Source: Congzhengia minquanensis (GTDB taxonomy: Bacteria > Bacillota > Clostridia > UBA1381 > UBA9506). Taken from it: a DNA stretch of 64,000 bases. Shown piece by piece: positions 16,769 to 27,051 of this stretch. Both the position numbers and the translations under genes were made by a program. Position 1 is the stretch's first letter; every line of letters begins with the position of its first letter. The DNA lies in NCBI RefSeq assembly GCF_014384785.1, contig NZ_JACRSU010000001.1:434001-498000 (forward strand), in the 5' to 3' direction. Below the pieces are notes generated by a model. It did not search any database, was not told where the DNA came from, and saw only the letters and a list, made by a program, of their open reading frames with translations.

Positions 16769-17796
16769 CAATTTAACCCCCGTTTCTTTAAATAAGCGTC
16801 CATGCGCTCGTTAATATTATAATGCACCATGCCCGACCAATCAAAATCCCGCGGCAGGGCGGAAAGCTCCATTTTTAAGCCATCATAAAGAGGCATAAAA
16901 TCCGCCTGTTTTAAGCCTGTGACGTTTAAAATTTTGCGGTTGTCAATCACCCTGTCAAACAGCCTGTCATATGAAAGCTGCCATTTGGCATGCCGGTCTC
17001 CCTCTGCAATTACGTTAATATATGTGTCTGCGTCAACGGTAATATAATTCAGTCCGCCGATTTTTTCATAATACCCCGCAATTTCTTTCCAGGTGTGATG
17101 TTCGGCGGTGGAAACGGTGAAAATGCCGCGGTAAGCATCTTTGTTTAAAACCAGACGCGCAAGCATTTTTGCCACGTCACCGGCCCATGTCATGGTACCC
17201 TGCACCGGCATGGCTTCCTGCGGCAAAATCAATGTTTTGCCGCAAAGCATGCGGTGCACTACCACTGCCGCCTCTAGGGTAACAAGCTGAAACCGCCGTT
17301 TTGAATAGGTGATGGCCGGGCGCACAGTCGTCCAGTTTAAGTACCCGGACTGCATTAAAATATCTTCCTCCCGGGCTTTGTACAGCGCATAGTCCTCTGT
17401 TGCAAGAAATTCCTTATCGTCTGATACATCCAAAAGCCGCGGTGAAGTTTCTGAAATGGGCGTTTGCCCGGCATACACCCGGTAGGAAGAAAAGAATATG
17501 TAGTGATCTGTGTTCTCTAAAAACAACTGATACCTCTTACGGAATTCCTCCGTACCATAAATCATAAAATCTACAACGGCGTCATACTCCGCTTTTAAAA
17601 GCCGGCGCAGCGTGTCTTCGTCCTTTGCATTACAATTCGTGTAGGAAAGGCGCAGATTATCCCGGGGCAGGCTTTCAAAGCCGTCTAACGCCGCTACGTG
17701 TACCTGATAGCCCATAGAAAGCAGCTCCGGCACCAAATAAACTCCCATCGCGCCTGTGCCGCCCAATATCAGCACTTTTTTATCTTTTTCTGTCAT
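16768..17796 (-). CDS. NAD-dependent epimerase/dehydratase family protein
   Basis: A 342-residue extended short-chain dehydrogenase. The Rossmann motif LGGTGAMGVYL is near residue 10, and the active-site YxxxK is seen in DYALYKARE near 135. The substrate is unknown; sugar-nucleotide or sugar-acid epimerisation is the family norm. ATG 17794-17796 has AGGAGG just upstream and overlaps the end of the preceding gene by four bases (ATGA). Confidence 0.88.
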   Translation of the reverse strand: MTEKDKKVLILGGTGAMGVYLVPELLSMGYQVHVAALDGFESLPRDNLRLSYTNCNAKDEDTLRRLLKAEYDAVVDFMIYGTEEFRKRYQLFLENTDHYIFFSSYRVYAGQTPISETSPRLLDVSDDKEFLATEDYALYKAREEDILMQSGYLNWTTVRPAITYSKRRFQLVTLEAAVVVHRMLCGKTLILPQEAMPVQGTMTWAGDVAKMLARLVLNKDAYRGIFTVSTAEHHTWKEIAGYYEKIGGLNYITVDADTYINVIAEGDRHAKWQLSYDRLFDRVIDNRKILNVTGLKQADFMPLYDGLKMELSALPRDFDWSGMVHYNINERMDAYLKKRGLN

Positions 17797-18854
17797 GCTT
17801 CTTCCTCCTTTATGCCGCACACTTCCGCAATCAAACGGAACAGTCCCAGCTCGTAATCGTAAGAATAATCATTTTCCTGCTCACCGCGGATTTGGGCCGC
17901 AAAAGGCAACAGCATCACATCATACCGCTCGATTGGGCCAAAGGTCTTCACTTCTCCAAATGCATTCCAGTTTTCTTTTCCATTTTGCTTTCGCGTAACC
18001 ACCCGCATGTCGGTGTACATTTTTCCGTCTTTAAAGTATTCTAAAGGCTTAATTTCTACGCTGCCCTCCGTGCCCGTCACCACAAGCTGTCGGCGCATAA
18101 AGCCGCCGAACTCCGCCGCGCTGGTTTTAAAAAACGACGGGCCTGTGTCATATTCAAACACCGCAAAGCCATAGTCTTTTGACTGCACGCCCGAAATTCC
18201 CGTGCTTGTGTTCATGGGGATAATTTTGTTCGGCTTTCCCTGAATGCGGTAAATCAAATCAATCAGGTGGCAGCCCAAAAAGTAAGTCATTCCGCCTTGA
18301 AAATTGCCCAGCCAGGCGCGTACCCGATCTGTGTGGTCGCAGTCCATGTGGGCCTCAACACAGGTAACCTTTCCTATCTCACCCTGTTTTATCATGTCAA
18401 GCAGGGCAATGACGGCAGGATTTTTGCGGTACATATATCCAAAGTTTAACACAAGGTTTTGTTCTTTTGCAAGGGCAATTAACCGGGCAAAATCGGAAAC
18501 CGATTCTCCGCCCGGTTTGTCCATAAAGATGTGCAGGCCCCGCTTTGCCGCCGCTATTGCATATTTTGTCAAATCAGCCTCATAACTTTCAATGGCAACC
18601 GCCTCCAGGCCGGGATAGGCAAGCAGCTCCTCGAAAGACAAAATGGGAATTTTTCCAAACTCCTTTTGAAGCTCTGCAAAGCCCCGGCGAAAGTCCTCCG
18701 CCGGAATTTGTCCCTTGTCCATCTCCTCTTTTGTCTCATAGTCGGGACAAAGCCCCACAAATTCAAAAACCTCGCTGTGGGTTAAAATGCTTTTAAAATT
18801 TGAAAGGCCGTGCGCATGCAATATTCCCAGCACGGCAATCTTAATCCGTTTCAT
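17793..18854 (-). CDS. Gfo/Idh/MocA family oxidoreductase
   Basis: A 353-residue NAD(P)-dependent sugar or polyol dehydrogenase. It has an N-terminal Rossmann fold (1-120) and a C-terminal beta-sheet dimerisation domain. The family KP dipeptide is present as DKPGGE and the HLIDL helix of the active site near 200 is visible. Odd feature: the nucleotide-binding loop reads LGILHAHGLSN in place of the usual GxGxxG. ATG 18852-18854 follows a clear AGGAGG. The in-frame extension upstream overlaps the previous gene and was rejected. Confidence 0.9.
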   Translation of the reverse strand: MKRIKIAVLGILHAHGLSNFKSILTHSEVFEFVGLCPDYETKEEMDKGQIPAEDFRRGFAELQKEFGKIPILSFEELLAYPGLEAVAIESYEADLTKYAIAAAKRGLHIFMDKPGGESVSDFARLIALAKEQNLVLNFGYMYRKNPAVIALLDMIKQGEIGKVTCVEAHMDCDHTDRVRAWLGNFQGGMTYFLGCHLIDLIYRIQGKPNKIIPMNTSTGISGVQSKDYGFAVFEYDTGPSFFKTSAAEFGGFMRRQLVVTGTEGSVEIKPLEYFKDGKMYTDMRVVTRKQNGKENWNAFGEVKTFGPIERYDVMLLPFAAQIRGEQENDYSYDYELGLFRLIAEVCGIKEEEA

Positions 18855-18867
18855 ACATAGTCCTCCT

Positions 18868-19893
18868 TTAAAGCCTCGACCAGTCGAACTGCACGCCGAT
18901 TGGAAAGTCTTTGTCAAAGGCAAGGCGGCGGAACACCTCCGGCGCTTCTTGCGGGGAATGGATTTCATGAATCATTTTCTTTAAGTCAATCCGTTTTCCT
19001 GCGGCCAGCTGAAAAATAGCCCCAATTTCGTCGGGATAGGCCCAGTAGTTGGGATGCGACTCCCGCTCCGGCCGGGCGTTGGTGTGCGCGCCGATGAGCG
19101 TTATGCCGGGGTAGTGAATTTTGCGGTAGTAGTCAATGGTAAAGTCAGAGTTGCGCGTGCAGCCCAAAAGGGAAATCCGGCCAAAACGGGCCATACAGTC
19201 TAACGCCTGGTCTAATCCTTTGCCCAGACCTGTCACCTCAATGGCAACGTTTGCGCCGCCGCCTGTTAAACGCTTTACGGTGTCGGCAAAGTCAGGCTGT
19301 GTGGGGTCTAAGGCAAAATCTGCACCCAGCAAAAGCGCAAACTCCCGCCGGGAGGCAACCGGGTCTGCTGCGATTACGGGAACAAGCCCCGCCGTCCGCG
19401 CAAACTGCACGGCAAACAGTCCCAAAATTCCCAATCCCATAACCAGGGCCGACTCCCCTATCTCCGGTTTCACTTTCCGCAGGGCCGCCAAAGGAAAGGT
19501 GGCAATCACCGCCAGTGAGGCCTCAGAAAGAGAAATTTCCTCCTGTCTGATTGGAATTGCCCGTTCTTCCGGCAGCACACAAAAACTGCTGTGGGTGCCA
19601 AACGCTGCCGCCACCCTGTCGCCGGGTTTTACTTTTGTCACGCCCGGCCCCGTCTTAATAACCGTGCCGGCGCCGCTGTAACCCAAATACCTTGGAAAAT
19701 GGGGCGTGGTGTCTGTTCGCTTTTCTGAAGCGTTAACGTTTAAATTTCCCGTTAAATTGGCTTTTTCCGTTCCGGCGCTAATAGTGGTAAATGCCATTTC
19801 GATGAGCACCTCATTTTTCTCTGGTTCCCGTATTTCGCTTTCTAATAATTCCGCCGTATTTTTTGCCGTGAATACAATCTGTTTGGTTTTCAT
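18868..19893 (-). CDS. MDR-superfamily dehydrogenase (non-zinc)
   Basis: A 341-residue alcohol-dehydrogenase-like protein with nucleotide loop GLGILGLFAVQFAR near 150. The catalytic-zinc cysteine is not seen at the usual place (TTISAGTEKANLTG), so it is probably a zinc-independent sugar or polyol dehydrogenase. First gene of the four-gene operon, with AGGAGG before the start. Together with the Gfo/Idh/MocA, epimerase and quinone-reductase genes it suggests a redox route for an unusual sugar or polyol, controlled by the divergent AraC protein. Confidence 0.9.
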   Translation of the reverse strand: MKTKQIVFTAKNTAELLESEIREPEKNEVLIEMAFTTISAGTEKANLTGNLNVNASEKRTDTTPHFPRYLGYSGAGTVIKTGPGVTKVKPGDRVAAAFGTHSSFCVLPEERAIPIRQEEISLSEASLAVIATFPLAALRKVKPEIGESALVMGLGILGLFAVQFARTAGLVPVIAADPVASRREFALLLGADFALDPTQPDFADTVKRLTGGGANVAIEVTGLGKGLDQALDCMARFGRISLLGCTRNSDFTIDYYRKIHYPGITLIGAHTNARPERESHPNYWAYPDEIGAIFQLAAGKRIDLKKMIHEIHSPQEAPEVFRRLAFDKDFPIGVQFDWSRL

Positions 19894-19920
19894 GTTCCTC
19901 CTCCTTTTCACTTTTTGTCT

Positions 19921-19949
19921 ATTATACTCCATTGACGGTGCCGAAACAA
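19921..19949 (-). promoter_or_regulatory. Leftward promoter of the dehydrogenase operon
   Basis: Minus strand: -35 TTGTTT (19944-19949), 17-bp spacer, -10 TATAAT (19921-19926). It overlaps the rightward araC-type promoter almost completely. Confidence 0.7.
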
Positions 19950-19960
19950 TGTGTTATACT
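19932..19960 (+). promoter_or_regulatory. Rightward promoter of the AraC regulator
   Basis: -35 TTGACG (19932-19937), 17-bp spacer, -10 TATACT (19955-19960). The -35 box lies inside the spacer of the leftward promoter, so the two cannot easily be occupied together. Confidence 0.8.
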
Positions 19961-20002
19961 ATCAAAAAAGAACAGTATTCTACTGCCAGGAGGCGGTCTG
20001 CC

Positions 20003-20746
20003 TTGGAACGGATTTCTTATATCAACCATTTTAAAATTGTAAAATTTGAATTTTTAAACCATCACGCGGCAGGCGTGCTACAGGACTTTGAACGGCCCTG
20101 CATTGGATACATTTTAAAAGGCGAGGCAGAGTTTTTATACAGGGGCAAAACACTGCACGCAAAGCGCGGCGATCTGATTTACATTGCCAGAGGCACAAAG
20201 TATTATTCCGTGTGGAGCGGATTTCCCGAAATTGAGTTTTACTCTGTGGACTTTCGCTTTGCTAACGCCTCGGACAAGAGCGAATATCAGTTTCAAATTT
20301 TAAAAAACTATCCTTTAAACGGTTTAGACCAGGTGTTTCAGCGCTTTTGCGCTGCGCCAATGGAGGGGCTGGGCCTGTTTTACCTCTATCTTGAAACGCT
20401 TTACCTCCACCTGAAAAAAGAGGACGTGCCCGCAGGCATTAACGACATTCAGCCCGCCATTGACTATTTGGAATTAAACTATACAAAAAAGGTTTATGTA
20501 AAAGAGCTTGCCAGGCTTTGCGGGCTCAGCGAGTCACGGTTTTTCGTTTTATTTAAGGCGGCCGCCGGGTGTACGCCAATTGATTATAAGAACAATATTT
20601 TAATTCAGCACGCAACGGAGCTGCTTTCAGAAACAAGAAAAACAATTGAACAAATCAGCGATGAGCTGGGCTTTTCCTCCGCGTCTTATTTCAGAACCCT
20701 GTTTAAATCGGTTACGGGCAAAAATCCCAAAGATGTGCGCAGATAA
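20003..20746 (+). CDS. AraC family transcriptional regulator
   Basis: A 247-residue regulator with an N-terminal cupin-like sensor domain (about 20-130; GEAEFLYRGKTLHAKRGDL) and two C-terminal helix-turn-helix motifs (YVKELARLCGLSESRFFVLF and IEQISDELGFSSASYFRTLF). The second carries the normal AraC signature. I take the TTG at 20003-20005 as start because AGGAGG (19988-19993) is 9 bases upstream and the promoter -10 box ends at 19960. An in-frame ATG at 19949 lies inside the promoter and cannot be used from it. It likely controls the divergent dehydrogenase operon and itself. Confidence 0.9.
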   Translation: MERISYINHFKIVKFEFLNHHAAGVLQDFERPCIGYILKGEAEFLYRGKTLHAKRGDLIYIARGTKYYSVWSGFPEIEFYSVDFRFANASDKSEYQFQILKNYPLNGLDQVFQRFCAAPMEGLGLFYLYLETLYLHLKKEDVPAGINDIQPAIDYLELNYTKKVYVKELARLCGLSESRFFVLFKAAAGCTPIDYKNNILIQHATELLSETRKTIEQISDELGFSSASYFRTLFKSVTGKNPKDVRR

Positions 20747-20754
20747 GTTTTGGG

Positions 20755-20783
20755 TTGAAAAAACTTTTGATTTATGGTATGAT
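20755..20783 (+). promoter_or_regulatory. Sigma-A promoter of ftsK/spoIIIE
   Basis: -35 TTGAAA (20755-20760), 17-bp spacer, -10 TATGAT (20778-20783), about 38 bp before the start codon. Confidence 0.78.
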
Positions 20784-20820
20784 AGAAAAGACAGATTAAA
20801 ATTTATAAATGGGAGTATGA

Positions 20821-23343
20821 TTGTTTAAAATGGCTGCAAAAAAGAAAAATAACGCAAAAAAGCCAGTTTCCAATAAAAAAAACACCGGCAATGCGGTTTC
20901 CAGTGCAAAAGCTGAGGAGTTTATTTCGCTGTTTACTTTGGTTGGCGGCATTTTGCTGGGCGTGTTTTTATATTTTCCCGAGGGGTTTGTAGGCTCGTTT
21001 ATCAAAGACATTGCCACCGGTCTGTTTGGCTGGCCGGTTTACCTTGCGCCGGTTCTGCTCATTGTGAACGGAATACATAAAGCCGCGCGCAAAAACTATG
21101 AACTGCACAAATCGAAATATATTGTCATAGCGTCGGGACTTGGCGTTTTGTCCGTGCTGACGCATATTTTTGCTGTAAAAAAAGAAAACCCGTTTTCCTT
21201 TTCTAACATGCTGGTGAATTATGGTCAGGGAGGAGACGGAATTGGCGGCGGGCTTTTGGGCGGATTTATTGCCGATCTTCTGCGCACATTAATCGGACAA
21301 GTTGCCTCAGCAATTGTGGCGATTACCGCCGTGCTGGTTGTTACAATGATTTTGGTGGACTGGTCGCCTGTGAAAATGCTACTTCGAGCCATTGTGAAAA
21401 CCTACGCCAAAACAAATAACGCCCGAATTACCGTAAAAAACTATGCCGAGTCTGAACGGGAAAAACGGAAGACCGCCGCTTCAGAATCTGATATGCCGGA
21501 AGGCGACGCAGAATTTGTAAACTTTTCCGACGAGGAACTGGGGATAAAGGGTACACACGTTGCAAAGGTTAAGAAGAAAAAGAAAAAAGGCGGCGCTGAT
21601 GCTGTTCAGCCAGAAGCCGCTGCGGGCGAAAACCAGAACGAAGCGGATTTAGAACCCCTTGAAACAGAAGAAATTGCCGGAATTGACGATATTATTGAAC
21701 AGGCGGTGCCTGCTCAGGACAACACTTTGGCGGAGAAAACACCCCCAGAAATTCCGGTTGCAGCGCAAGAGGCACAGGCTTCGGTTACAGCTCCCGCACC
21801 GCAAGCTGAAAACCAAGGCGCTAAAATTGTGGACGCACCGGAAAAGCTTACAGGAATGGAAGACGTGTCGGAAGAAATGGAAGACGTGTTTGAACGCATT
21901 CCTTACACTTTCCCCTCTGTTTCGCTGTTAAACAGCGTAAAAGCCACCGGCGACGACCTAAATTCTCGAACAGAGCTGCGCGAAACGGCACAAAAATTAA
22001 TCGCCACCTTAAAGAGCTTTAACGTAGAAGCAAAGCTATTAAACGTAAGCAAAGGCCCTGCCGTAACAAGATATGAACTGGTTTTGGGCGAGGGAATTAA
22101 GGTGAGCAAGGTGGTGGGGCTGGCAAACGATTTGGCGTTGCGCCTTGCCGCGCCCAGCGTTCGGATTGAGCCCGTTCCGGGCAAGGAAGCCATTGGCATT
22201 GAAATTCCCAACAAATCCGTCAGCGTGGTGCACATTAAAGAGGTGTTGGACTCTGACGAGTTTAGAAATTTCAAATCCACCCTGGCCTTTGCCATGGGAA
22301 AAGACATTTCGGGCAAAAACATCGTGTTCGATTTAAGCCGCATGCCCCATGTGCTGATTGCCGGCTCCACCGGCTCGGGCAAAAGCGTTTGCATTAACAC
22401 GCTGATTACCAGCTTAATTTATAAGGCAGACCCCAACGACGTAAAGCTGTTAATGGTGGACCCCAAGGTGGTGGAATTGGGAATTTATAATGGCATTCCC
22501 CACCTGTTAATTCCGGTTGTAACCGAGCCCCGGCGCGCTTCCGGCGCCCTTTACTGGGCAGTACAGGAAATGCTTCGGCGGTATTCTTTATTTGCAGACA
22601 ACAACGTCCGTGATATTAAAGGCTACAACAAAATGGTTACCGTAGCCGGCAGTGAAAACACACTGCCACACATTGTAATCATCATCGACGAGCTTGCAGA
22701 CCTTATGATGGTTGCGCCCAACGAGGTGGAAGACTCTATCTGCCGCCTGGCGCAGATGGCCCGCGCCGCTGGCATGCATTTGGTGATTGCCACCCAGCGT
22801 CCTTCCGTTGACGTCATCACAGGTTTGATTAAAGCGAACGTTCCCTCGCGGATTGCCTTTGCCGTGTCGTCCCACATCGACAGCCGCACCATTTTAGACT
22901 CCAGCGGCGCAGAAAAGCTTTTGGGCCGCGGCGACATGCTGTTTAAGCCTGTGGGCGCTTCTAAGCCGCTCCGTATTCAGGGCGCATTTATCGACGACAA
23001 GGAAGTAGAACGGGTGGTTGAGTTTATCAAAGGCGATTCGGAAGCGAAATATGACGAAGATATAATAGAAAAAATTGACGCCGGCAAGCCGGTGAACATT
23101 ACAGACGAAATGGCAGACCCCAGCGACAACGACGAACTTTTGCCAAAGGCCATTGAAATTGCGGTAGAAGCGGGCAAAATTTCGGCCTCACACCTGCAAA
23201 GGCGCTTAAAGGTTGGCTTTTCACGGGCTTCGCGCATGATTGACCAAATGCAGGAGCGCGGCATTGTTGGCCCGCCGGACGGCAGCAAGCCCCGCGAGGT
23301 GTTAATCAGCAAAGAGGACTATTTGGAAATGTCCATGCAATAA
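20821..23343 (+). CDS. ftsK: DNA translocase FtsK/SpoIIIE
   Basis: An 840-residue hexameric DNA pump. A basic N-terminus is followed by four membrane helices (about 38-185) and an acidic, Pro/Ala/Glu-rich linker (190-355). The RecA-like motor has Walker A GSTGSGKS near 515 and Walker [12 protein letters not shown] near 625. The C-terminal winged-helix gamma domain (about 775-840; [21 protein letters not shown]) reads DNA polarity. It moves the chromosome at the division or sporulation septum; in this spore-former the SpoIIIE role is likely. TTG at 20821 has GGGAG 5 bases upstream; the ATG at 20830 is the alternative. Confidence 0.95.
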   Translation: MFKMAAKKKNNAKKPVSNKKNTGNAVSSAKAEEFISLFTLVGGILLGVFLYFPEGFVGSFIKDIATGLFGWPVYLAPVLLIVNGIHKAARKNYELHKSKYIVIASGLGVLSVLTHIFAVKKENPFSFSNMLVNYGQGGDGIGGGLLGGFIADLLRTLIGQVASAIVAITAVLVVTMILVDWSPVKMLLRAIVKTYAKTNNARITVKNYAESEREKRKTAASESDMPEGDAEFVNFSDEELGIKGTHVAKVKKKKKKGGADAVQPEAAAGENQNEADLEPLETEEIAGIDDIIEQAVPAQDNTLAEKTPPEIPVAAQEAQASVTAPAPQAENQGAKIVDAPEKLTGMEDVSEEMEDVFERIPYTFPSVSLLNSVKATGDDLNSRTELRETAQKLIATLKSFNVEAKLLNVSKGPAVTRYELVLGEGIKVSKVVGLANDLALRLAAPSVRIEPVPGKEAIGIEIPNKSVSVVHIKEVLDSDEFRNFKSTLAFAMGKDISGKNIVFDLSRMPHVLIAGSTGSGKSVCINTLITSLIYKADPNDVKLLMVDPKVVELGIYNGIPHLLIPVVTEPRRASGALYWAVQEMLRRYSLFADNNVRDIKGYNKMVTVAGSENTLPHIVIIIDELADLMMVAPNEVEDSICRLAQMARAAGMHLVIATQRPSVDVITGLIKANVPSRIAFAVSSHIDSRTILDSSGAEKLLGRGDMLFKPVGASKPLRIQGAFIDDKEVERVVEFIKGDSEAKYDEDIIEKIDAGKPVNITDEMADPSDNDELLPKAIEIAVEAGKISASHLQRRLKVGFSRASRMIDQMQERGIVGPPDGSKPREVLISKEDYLEMSMQ

Positions 23344-23353
23344 GGAAAAAAAC

Positions 23354-25309
23354 ATGATATATGCAGACAAGGGTTTTTTACCCGTTTCAAAAGAAGATAT
23401 GGACTATTTGGGCTGGGACGAGCTGGACTTTTTATACATCTGCGGCGACGCATATGTTGACCACCCAAGCTTTGGCCACGCAATCATCACCCGGGTGTTA
23501 ACCGCAAACGGTTATCGGGTAGGTATTTCTGCACAGCCGGACATCCGCACAAAAAGTTCCATCACCTTAATGGGAACGCCCCGTTTAGGCGTATTAATCA
23601 GTGCCGGGAACATGGATTCCATGGTGAACCACTATTCCGTTTCCAAGAAACGGCGGCAGACCGACTCCTTTTCCCCCGGTGGAAAAATGGGCCTCCGGCC
23701 CGACCGTGCCACCATTGTTTACAGCAATTTGGCCCGCCGCACCTTTGGCAGAATTCCCATTTTAATCGGCGGTATTGAGGCAAGCCTCCGCCGTTTTGCC
23801 CATTACGATTATTGGCAGGACGGGGTGCGCGCTTCTGTTCTGGCAGACTCCGGCGCAGACATTTTACTGTACGGCATGGGGGAACACTCCATCGTAGAGC
23901 TAGCCCGCGCCTTGGATCACGGTGCAGACGTGCATAGCCTTCACAACGTTCGCGGAACCTGCTACATGGCAAAGGACATTGCCCATTTAAAAGAATATGT
24001 GGAAATTCCCTCTTTTGAAACGGTGAAGGAGGACAAATATCAATATGCTTTGGCAGACAAGCTTTGTGTGGCAGAGCAAGATCCCATCCGGGGAAAAACC
24101 GTGGTGCAAAGGCACGCAGAACGCTTCTTGGTTCAGAATCCGCCCACCTTGCCCCTGTCTCAAAAGGAGCTGGACGCGGTTTATGAGCTGCCATATAAAA
24201 GAACCTACCATCCCATGTATGAAGCCATGGGCAAAATTCCGGCTATTGAGGAAGTGCAGTTTAGCTTAAGCTCTGTTCGCGGGTGCTTTGGCGCCTGTAA
24301 CTTTTGCGCCCTCACCTTTCACCAGGGTCGGATTGTTCAGGCCAGAAGCAACCGCTCTTTGGAAAAAGAGGCGGACGAGCTGATTAATACCCCGGCATTT
24401 AAAGGTTATATTCACGACGTTGGCGGCCCCACTGCAAACTTTAAGCACCCAGCCTGTGAAAAGCAGCTTACGCACGGCGCATGCCGGGAAAAGCAGTGTT
24501 TATATCCTAAGCCATGCAAGAACATAAACGCCGACCACAGCGAATATTTGGCCCTTTTGCGTACCCTTCGCAAGAAAGAGGGCGTGAAAAAGGTGTTTGT
24601 GCGCTCGGGAATTCGGTTTGACTATTTGCTTGAGGATAAAAACGACGAATTTTTCACAGAACTAGTAAAGCACCACGTCAGCGGCCAGCTTAAGGTTGCG
24701 CCGGAGCACGTTTCGCAAAATGTGCTAAAATATATGGGAAAGCCCAGACGAGAAGTTTACGATAAATTTTCAGAAAAGTTTTATGCGATTAATAAAAAGC
24801 TGAAAAAAGAACAATATTTAGTGCCCTACCTCATGTCCAGCCATCCGGGCAGCACGCTTTCCGACGCGGTGGAACTGGCGGTTTATTTAAAGGAGCACAA
24901 TTTAAATCCTCAGCAGGTGCAGGACTTTTACCCCACGCCGGGTACCGTTTCCACCTGCATGTTCTACACGGGGATTGACCCGAGAACCATGAAGCCCGTT
25001 TATGTGGCAAAAAGCCCAGAGGAAAAAGCCATGCAGCGCGCGCTTTTGCAGTTTAAAAATCCGACAAACTTTTCACTGGTGGCCGCCGCTTTAAAAAAGG
25101 CGGGGCGGGAGGATTTAATTGGATTTGGCAGGCAGTGCCTGATACAGCCAAAATATAACACAACAGGAGGAAAACAAAAACATGTCAGCAAAAATACTGG
25201 ACGGAAAAGCCGTATCGCAAAGAATCAAAACCGAACTGAAGGCCGAGGTGGAAAAGCTAAAGCAAACCGGAATAAAACCGGCTCTGGCGGTGGTAATCGT
25301 CGGAGATGA
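23354..25309 (+). CDS. YgiQ family radical SAM protein
   Basis: A 651-residue protein of the YgiQ (UPF0313) family. It has a B12-binding-like N-terminal region and a radical SAM core with the 4Fe-4S cysteines in CFGACNFC (311, 315, 318). It includes the family's characteristic C-terminal region ([22 protein letters not shown]). The reaction is unknown. The last 43 residues are basic and Gly/Asn-rich, and are encoded within the start of folD in another frame. A basic low-complexity tail is common in the family, so the overlap is probably real. It begins 10 bases after ftsK. Confidence 0.92.
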   Translation: MIYADKGFLPVSKEDMDYLGWDELDFLYICGDAYVDHPSFGHAIITRVLTANGYRVGISAQPDIRTKSSITLMGTPRLGVLISAGNMDSMVNHYSVSKKRRQTDSFSPGGKMGLRPDRATIVYSNLARRTFGRIPILIGGIEASLRRFAHYDYWQDGVRASVLADSGADILLYGMGEHSIVELARALDHGADVHSLHNVRGTCYMAKDIAHLKEYVEIPSFETVKEDKYQYALADKLCVAEQDPIRGKTVVQRHAERFLVQNPPTLPLSQKELDAVYELPYKRTYHPMYEAMGKIPAIEEVQFSLSSVRGCFGACNFCALTFHQGRIVQARSNRSLEKEADELINTPAFKGYIHDVGGPTANFKHPACEKQLTHGACREKQCLYPKPCKNINADHSEYLALLRTLRKKEGVKKVFVRSGIRFDYLLEDKNDEFFTELVKHHVSGQLKVAPEHVSQNVLKYMGKPRREVYDKFSEKFYAINKKLKKEQYLVPYLMSSHPGSTLSDAVELAVYLKEHNLNPQQVQDFYPTPGTVSTCMFYTGIDPRTMKPVYVAKSPEEKAMQRALLQFKNPTNFSLVAAALKKAGREDLIGFGRQCLIQPKYNTTGGKQKHVSKNTGRKSRIAKNQNRTEGRGGKAKANRNKTGSGGGNRRR

Positions 25310-26042
25310 CCCAGCTTCCAAAATATATGTCAGAAACAAAAAGTTAGCCTGCGAGTTCTGCGGAATTAAATCCCTTGAGTTTGCGCTTCCTGCGGAGACA
25401 ACTCAGAAAGAGCTGCTCGCTTTAATAGAACGCTTAAACAATGACAATACTATAAGCGGAATACTCTGCCAGCTTCCCCTGCCGGAGGGCTTAGACGAGG
25501 AAGCGGTGATTAACGCAATTTCACCTGCAAAGGACGTAGATGCGTTTCACCCCTCAAACGTAGGAAAGATTATGATTGGCAATTTCGATTTTCTTCCCTG
25601 CACGCCGGCCGGCGTAATGGAATTAATTGCGGAAAGCGGCATTGACGTATCCGGCAAAAAATGTGTTGTCGTGGGCAGAAGCAACATTGTTGGAAAACCC
25701 ATGTCTATGCTTTTGCTGCACAAAAACGGCACGGTTACCATTTGCCACTCCCGCACAAAGGATTTGGCTAAGGAGTGCCGGGAGGCAGACATTTTAGTTG
25801 CCGCAGTGGGTGTGCCGGAATTAATCCGCGGCGATTGTGTGAAAGAGGGCGCTGTGGTGATTGACGTTGGAATGAACCGCTTAGAAAACAAAAAGCTGGT
25901 AGGCGACGTGGCGTTTTCAGAGGCCGCAGAAAAAGCAGCCGCAATTACACCGGTTCCCGGCGGCGTTGGTCCCATGACCATTGCAATGCTCATGAAAAAC
26001 ACAGTGAAAGCAGCGGTTTTGAACAGCACAGGAAAAAACTAA
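25182..26042 (+). CDS. folD: Methylenetetrahydrofolate dehydrogenase/cyclohydrolase
   Basis: A 286-residue bifunctional enzyme of one-carbon metabolism that interconverts 5,10-methylene-, methenyl- and 10-formyl-THF. It shows the active-site [10 protein letters not shown] (lysine near 55), [17 protein letters not shown], the NADP loop [13 protein letters not shown] and the C-terminal signature [15 protein letters not shown]. Its AGGAGG site and first 128 bases lie inside the ygiQ reading frame (+1 relative). Confidence 0.97.
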   Translation: MSAKILDGKAVSQRIKTELKAEVEKLKQTGIKPALAVVIVGDDPASKIYVRNKKLACEFCGIKSLEFALPAETTQKELLALIERLNNDNTISGILCQLPLPEGLDEEAVINAISPAKDVDAFHPSNVGKIMIGNFDFLPCTPAGVMELIAESGIDVSGKKCVVVGRSNIVGKPMSMLLLHKNGTVTICHSRTKDLAKECREADILVAAVGVPELIRGDCVKEGAVVIDVGMNRLENKKLVGDVAFSEAAEKAAAITPVPGGVGPMTIAMLMKNTVKAAVLNSTGKN

Positions 26043-26055
26043 CAGGAGGAAGTTA

Positions 26056-27048
26056 ATGTCCGAGTGTATTATCGACGTATCTGATGTGAATGTCGGTCTT
26101 CTTTTCGGAGACTTTGACGCGAATATAAAACTGATTGAAAAGGAACTGGGCGTTGTTGTTTCTGCCCGGGGCGGAAGCTTAAAAATTACGGGGGATGACG
26201 GAACCGTGGCCCTGGGCCAGCGTGTTTTAATGAGTCTTGCCGAGGCAGTGAAGCGCGGTGAGATGTTAAACGAGCAAAAAATTATGTATGCCATTACCTT
26301 GGCCATTGAAGGTGAGGAAAGCAAGCTTACCCAGGTGAGCGCAGACTGTGTGTGCGTCACCGCAAAGGGCAAGCCCATAAAAAGCAAAACCCTGGGCCAG
26401 AAACAGTATATTGAGGCCATGAACCAAAACACCATTGTGTTTGGAATTGGCCCGGCGGGAACAGGAAAAACCTATCTTGCCGTGGCAAAAGCGGTTGCGG
26501 CGTTCCGCAAAAAAGAAGTGAGCAGAATTATTATTACCCGTCCCGCTGTGGAGGCAGGTGAAAAACTGGGATTTCTGCCCGGCGATTTGCAGAACAAGGT
26601 GGATCCCTATCTACGCCCCCTGCACGACGCGCTTTATGATATGATTGGTGTGGAAAGCTACAACAACTATGTGGAGAAAGGCGCCATTGAGGTTGCGCCG
26701 TTAGCTTATATGCGCGGCCGCACGCTGGACAACGCCTATATCATTTTAGACGAGGCGCAGAACACCACGCCGGAACAAATGAAAATGTTTTTAACCAGAA
26801 TTGGGTTTGGTTCGAAAGCTATTATCACCGGCGACGTGACGCAGATTGATCTGCCGGACGGCAAGCGCTCGGGGCTGGTAGAGGCTTCAAAAATTTTGGC
26901 CGGCATTGATGACATAGCGTTTTGCGCCTTTTCCCACAAAGATGTGGTGCGTCATCCGCTGGTAATGAAAATTATTCAGGCATATGAAAAGCACGACAAC
27001 CTGCTTGCCGCGCGGAACAAACGAAAAACACAGAAGGGCGGAAAATAA
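26056..27048 (+). CDS. phoH: PhoH family ATPase
   Basis: A 330-residue PhoH-like P-loop NTPase. The N-terminal KH-like region (about 1-100) is followed by Walker A GPAGTGKT near 133 and Walker B IILDEAQNTTPEQM near 235. PhoH proteins couple nucleotide hydrolysis to RNA handling. The direct PhoH-YbeY gene pairing seen here is common in Bacillota and supports a role with YbeY in rRNA or ribosome metabolism. AGGAGG before the start. Confidence 0.94.
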   Translation: MSECIIDVSDVNVGLLFGDFDANIKLIEKELGVVVSARGGSLKITGDDGTVALGQRVLMSLAEAVKRGEMLNEQKIMYAITLAIEGEESKLTQVSADCVCVTAKGKPIKSKTLGQKQYIEAMNQNTIVFGIGPAGTGKTYLAVAKAVAAFRKKEVSRIIITRPAVEAGEKLGFLPGDLQNKVDPYLRPLHDALYDMIGVESYNNYVEKGAIEVAPLAYMRGRTLDNAYIILDEAQNTTPEQMKMFLTRIGFGSKAIITGDVTQIDLPDGKRSGLVEASKILAGIDDIAFCAFSHKDVVRHPLVMKIIQAYEKHDNLLAARNKRKTQKGGK

Positions 27049-27051
27049 ACA

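Noticed and set aside
19706..20002. N-terminal extension of the AraC regulator containing hydrophobic segments
   Set aside because: It is antisense to the dehydrogenase gene and spans the divergent promoters; the start with AGGAGG is at 20003.
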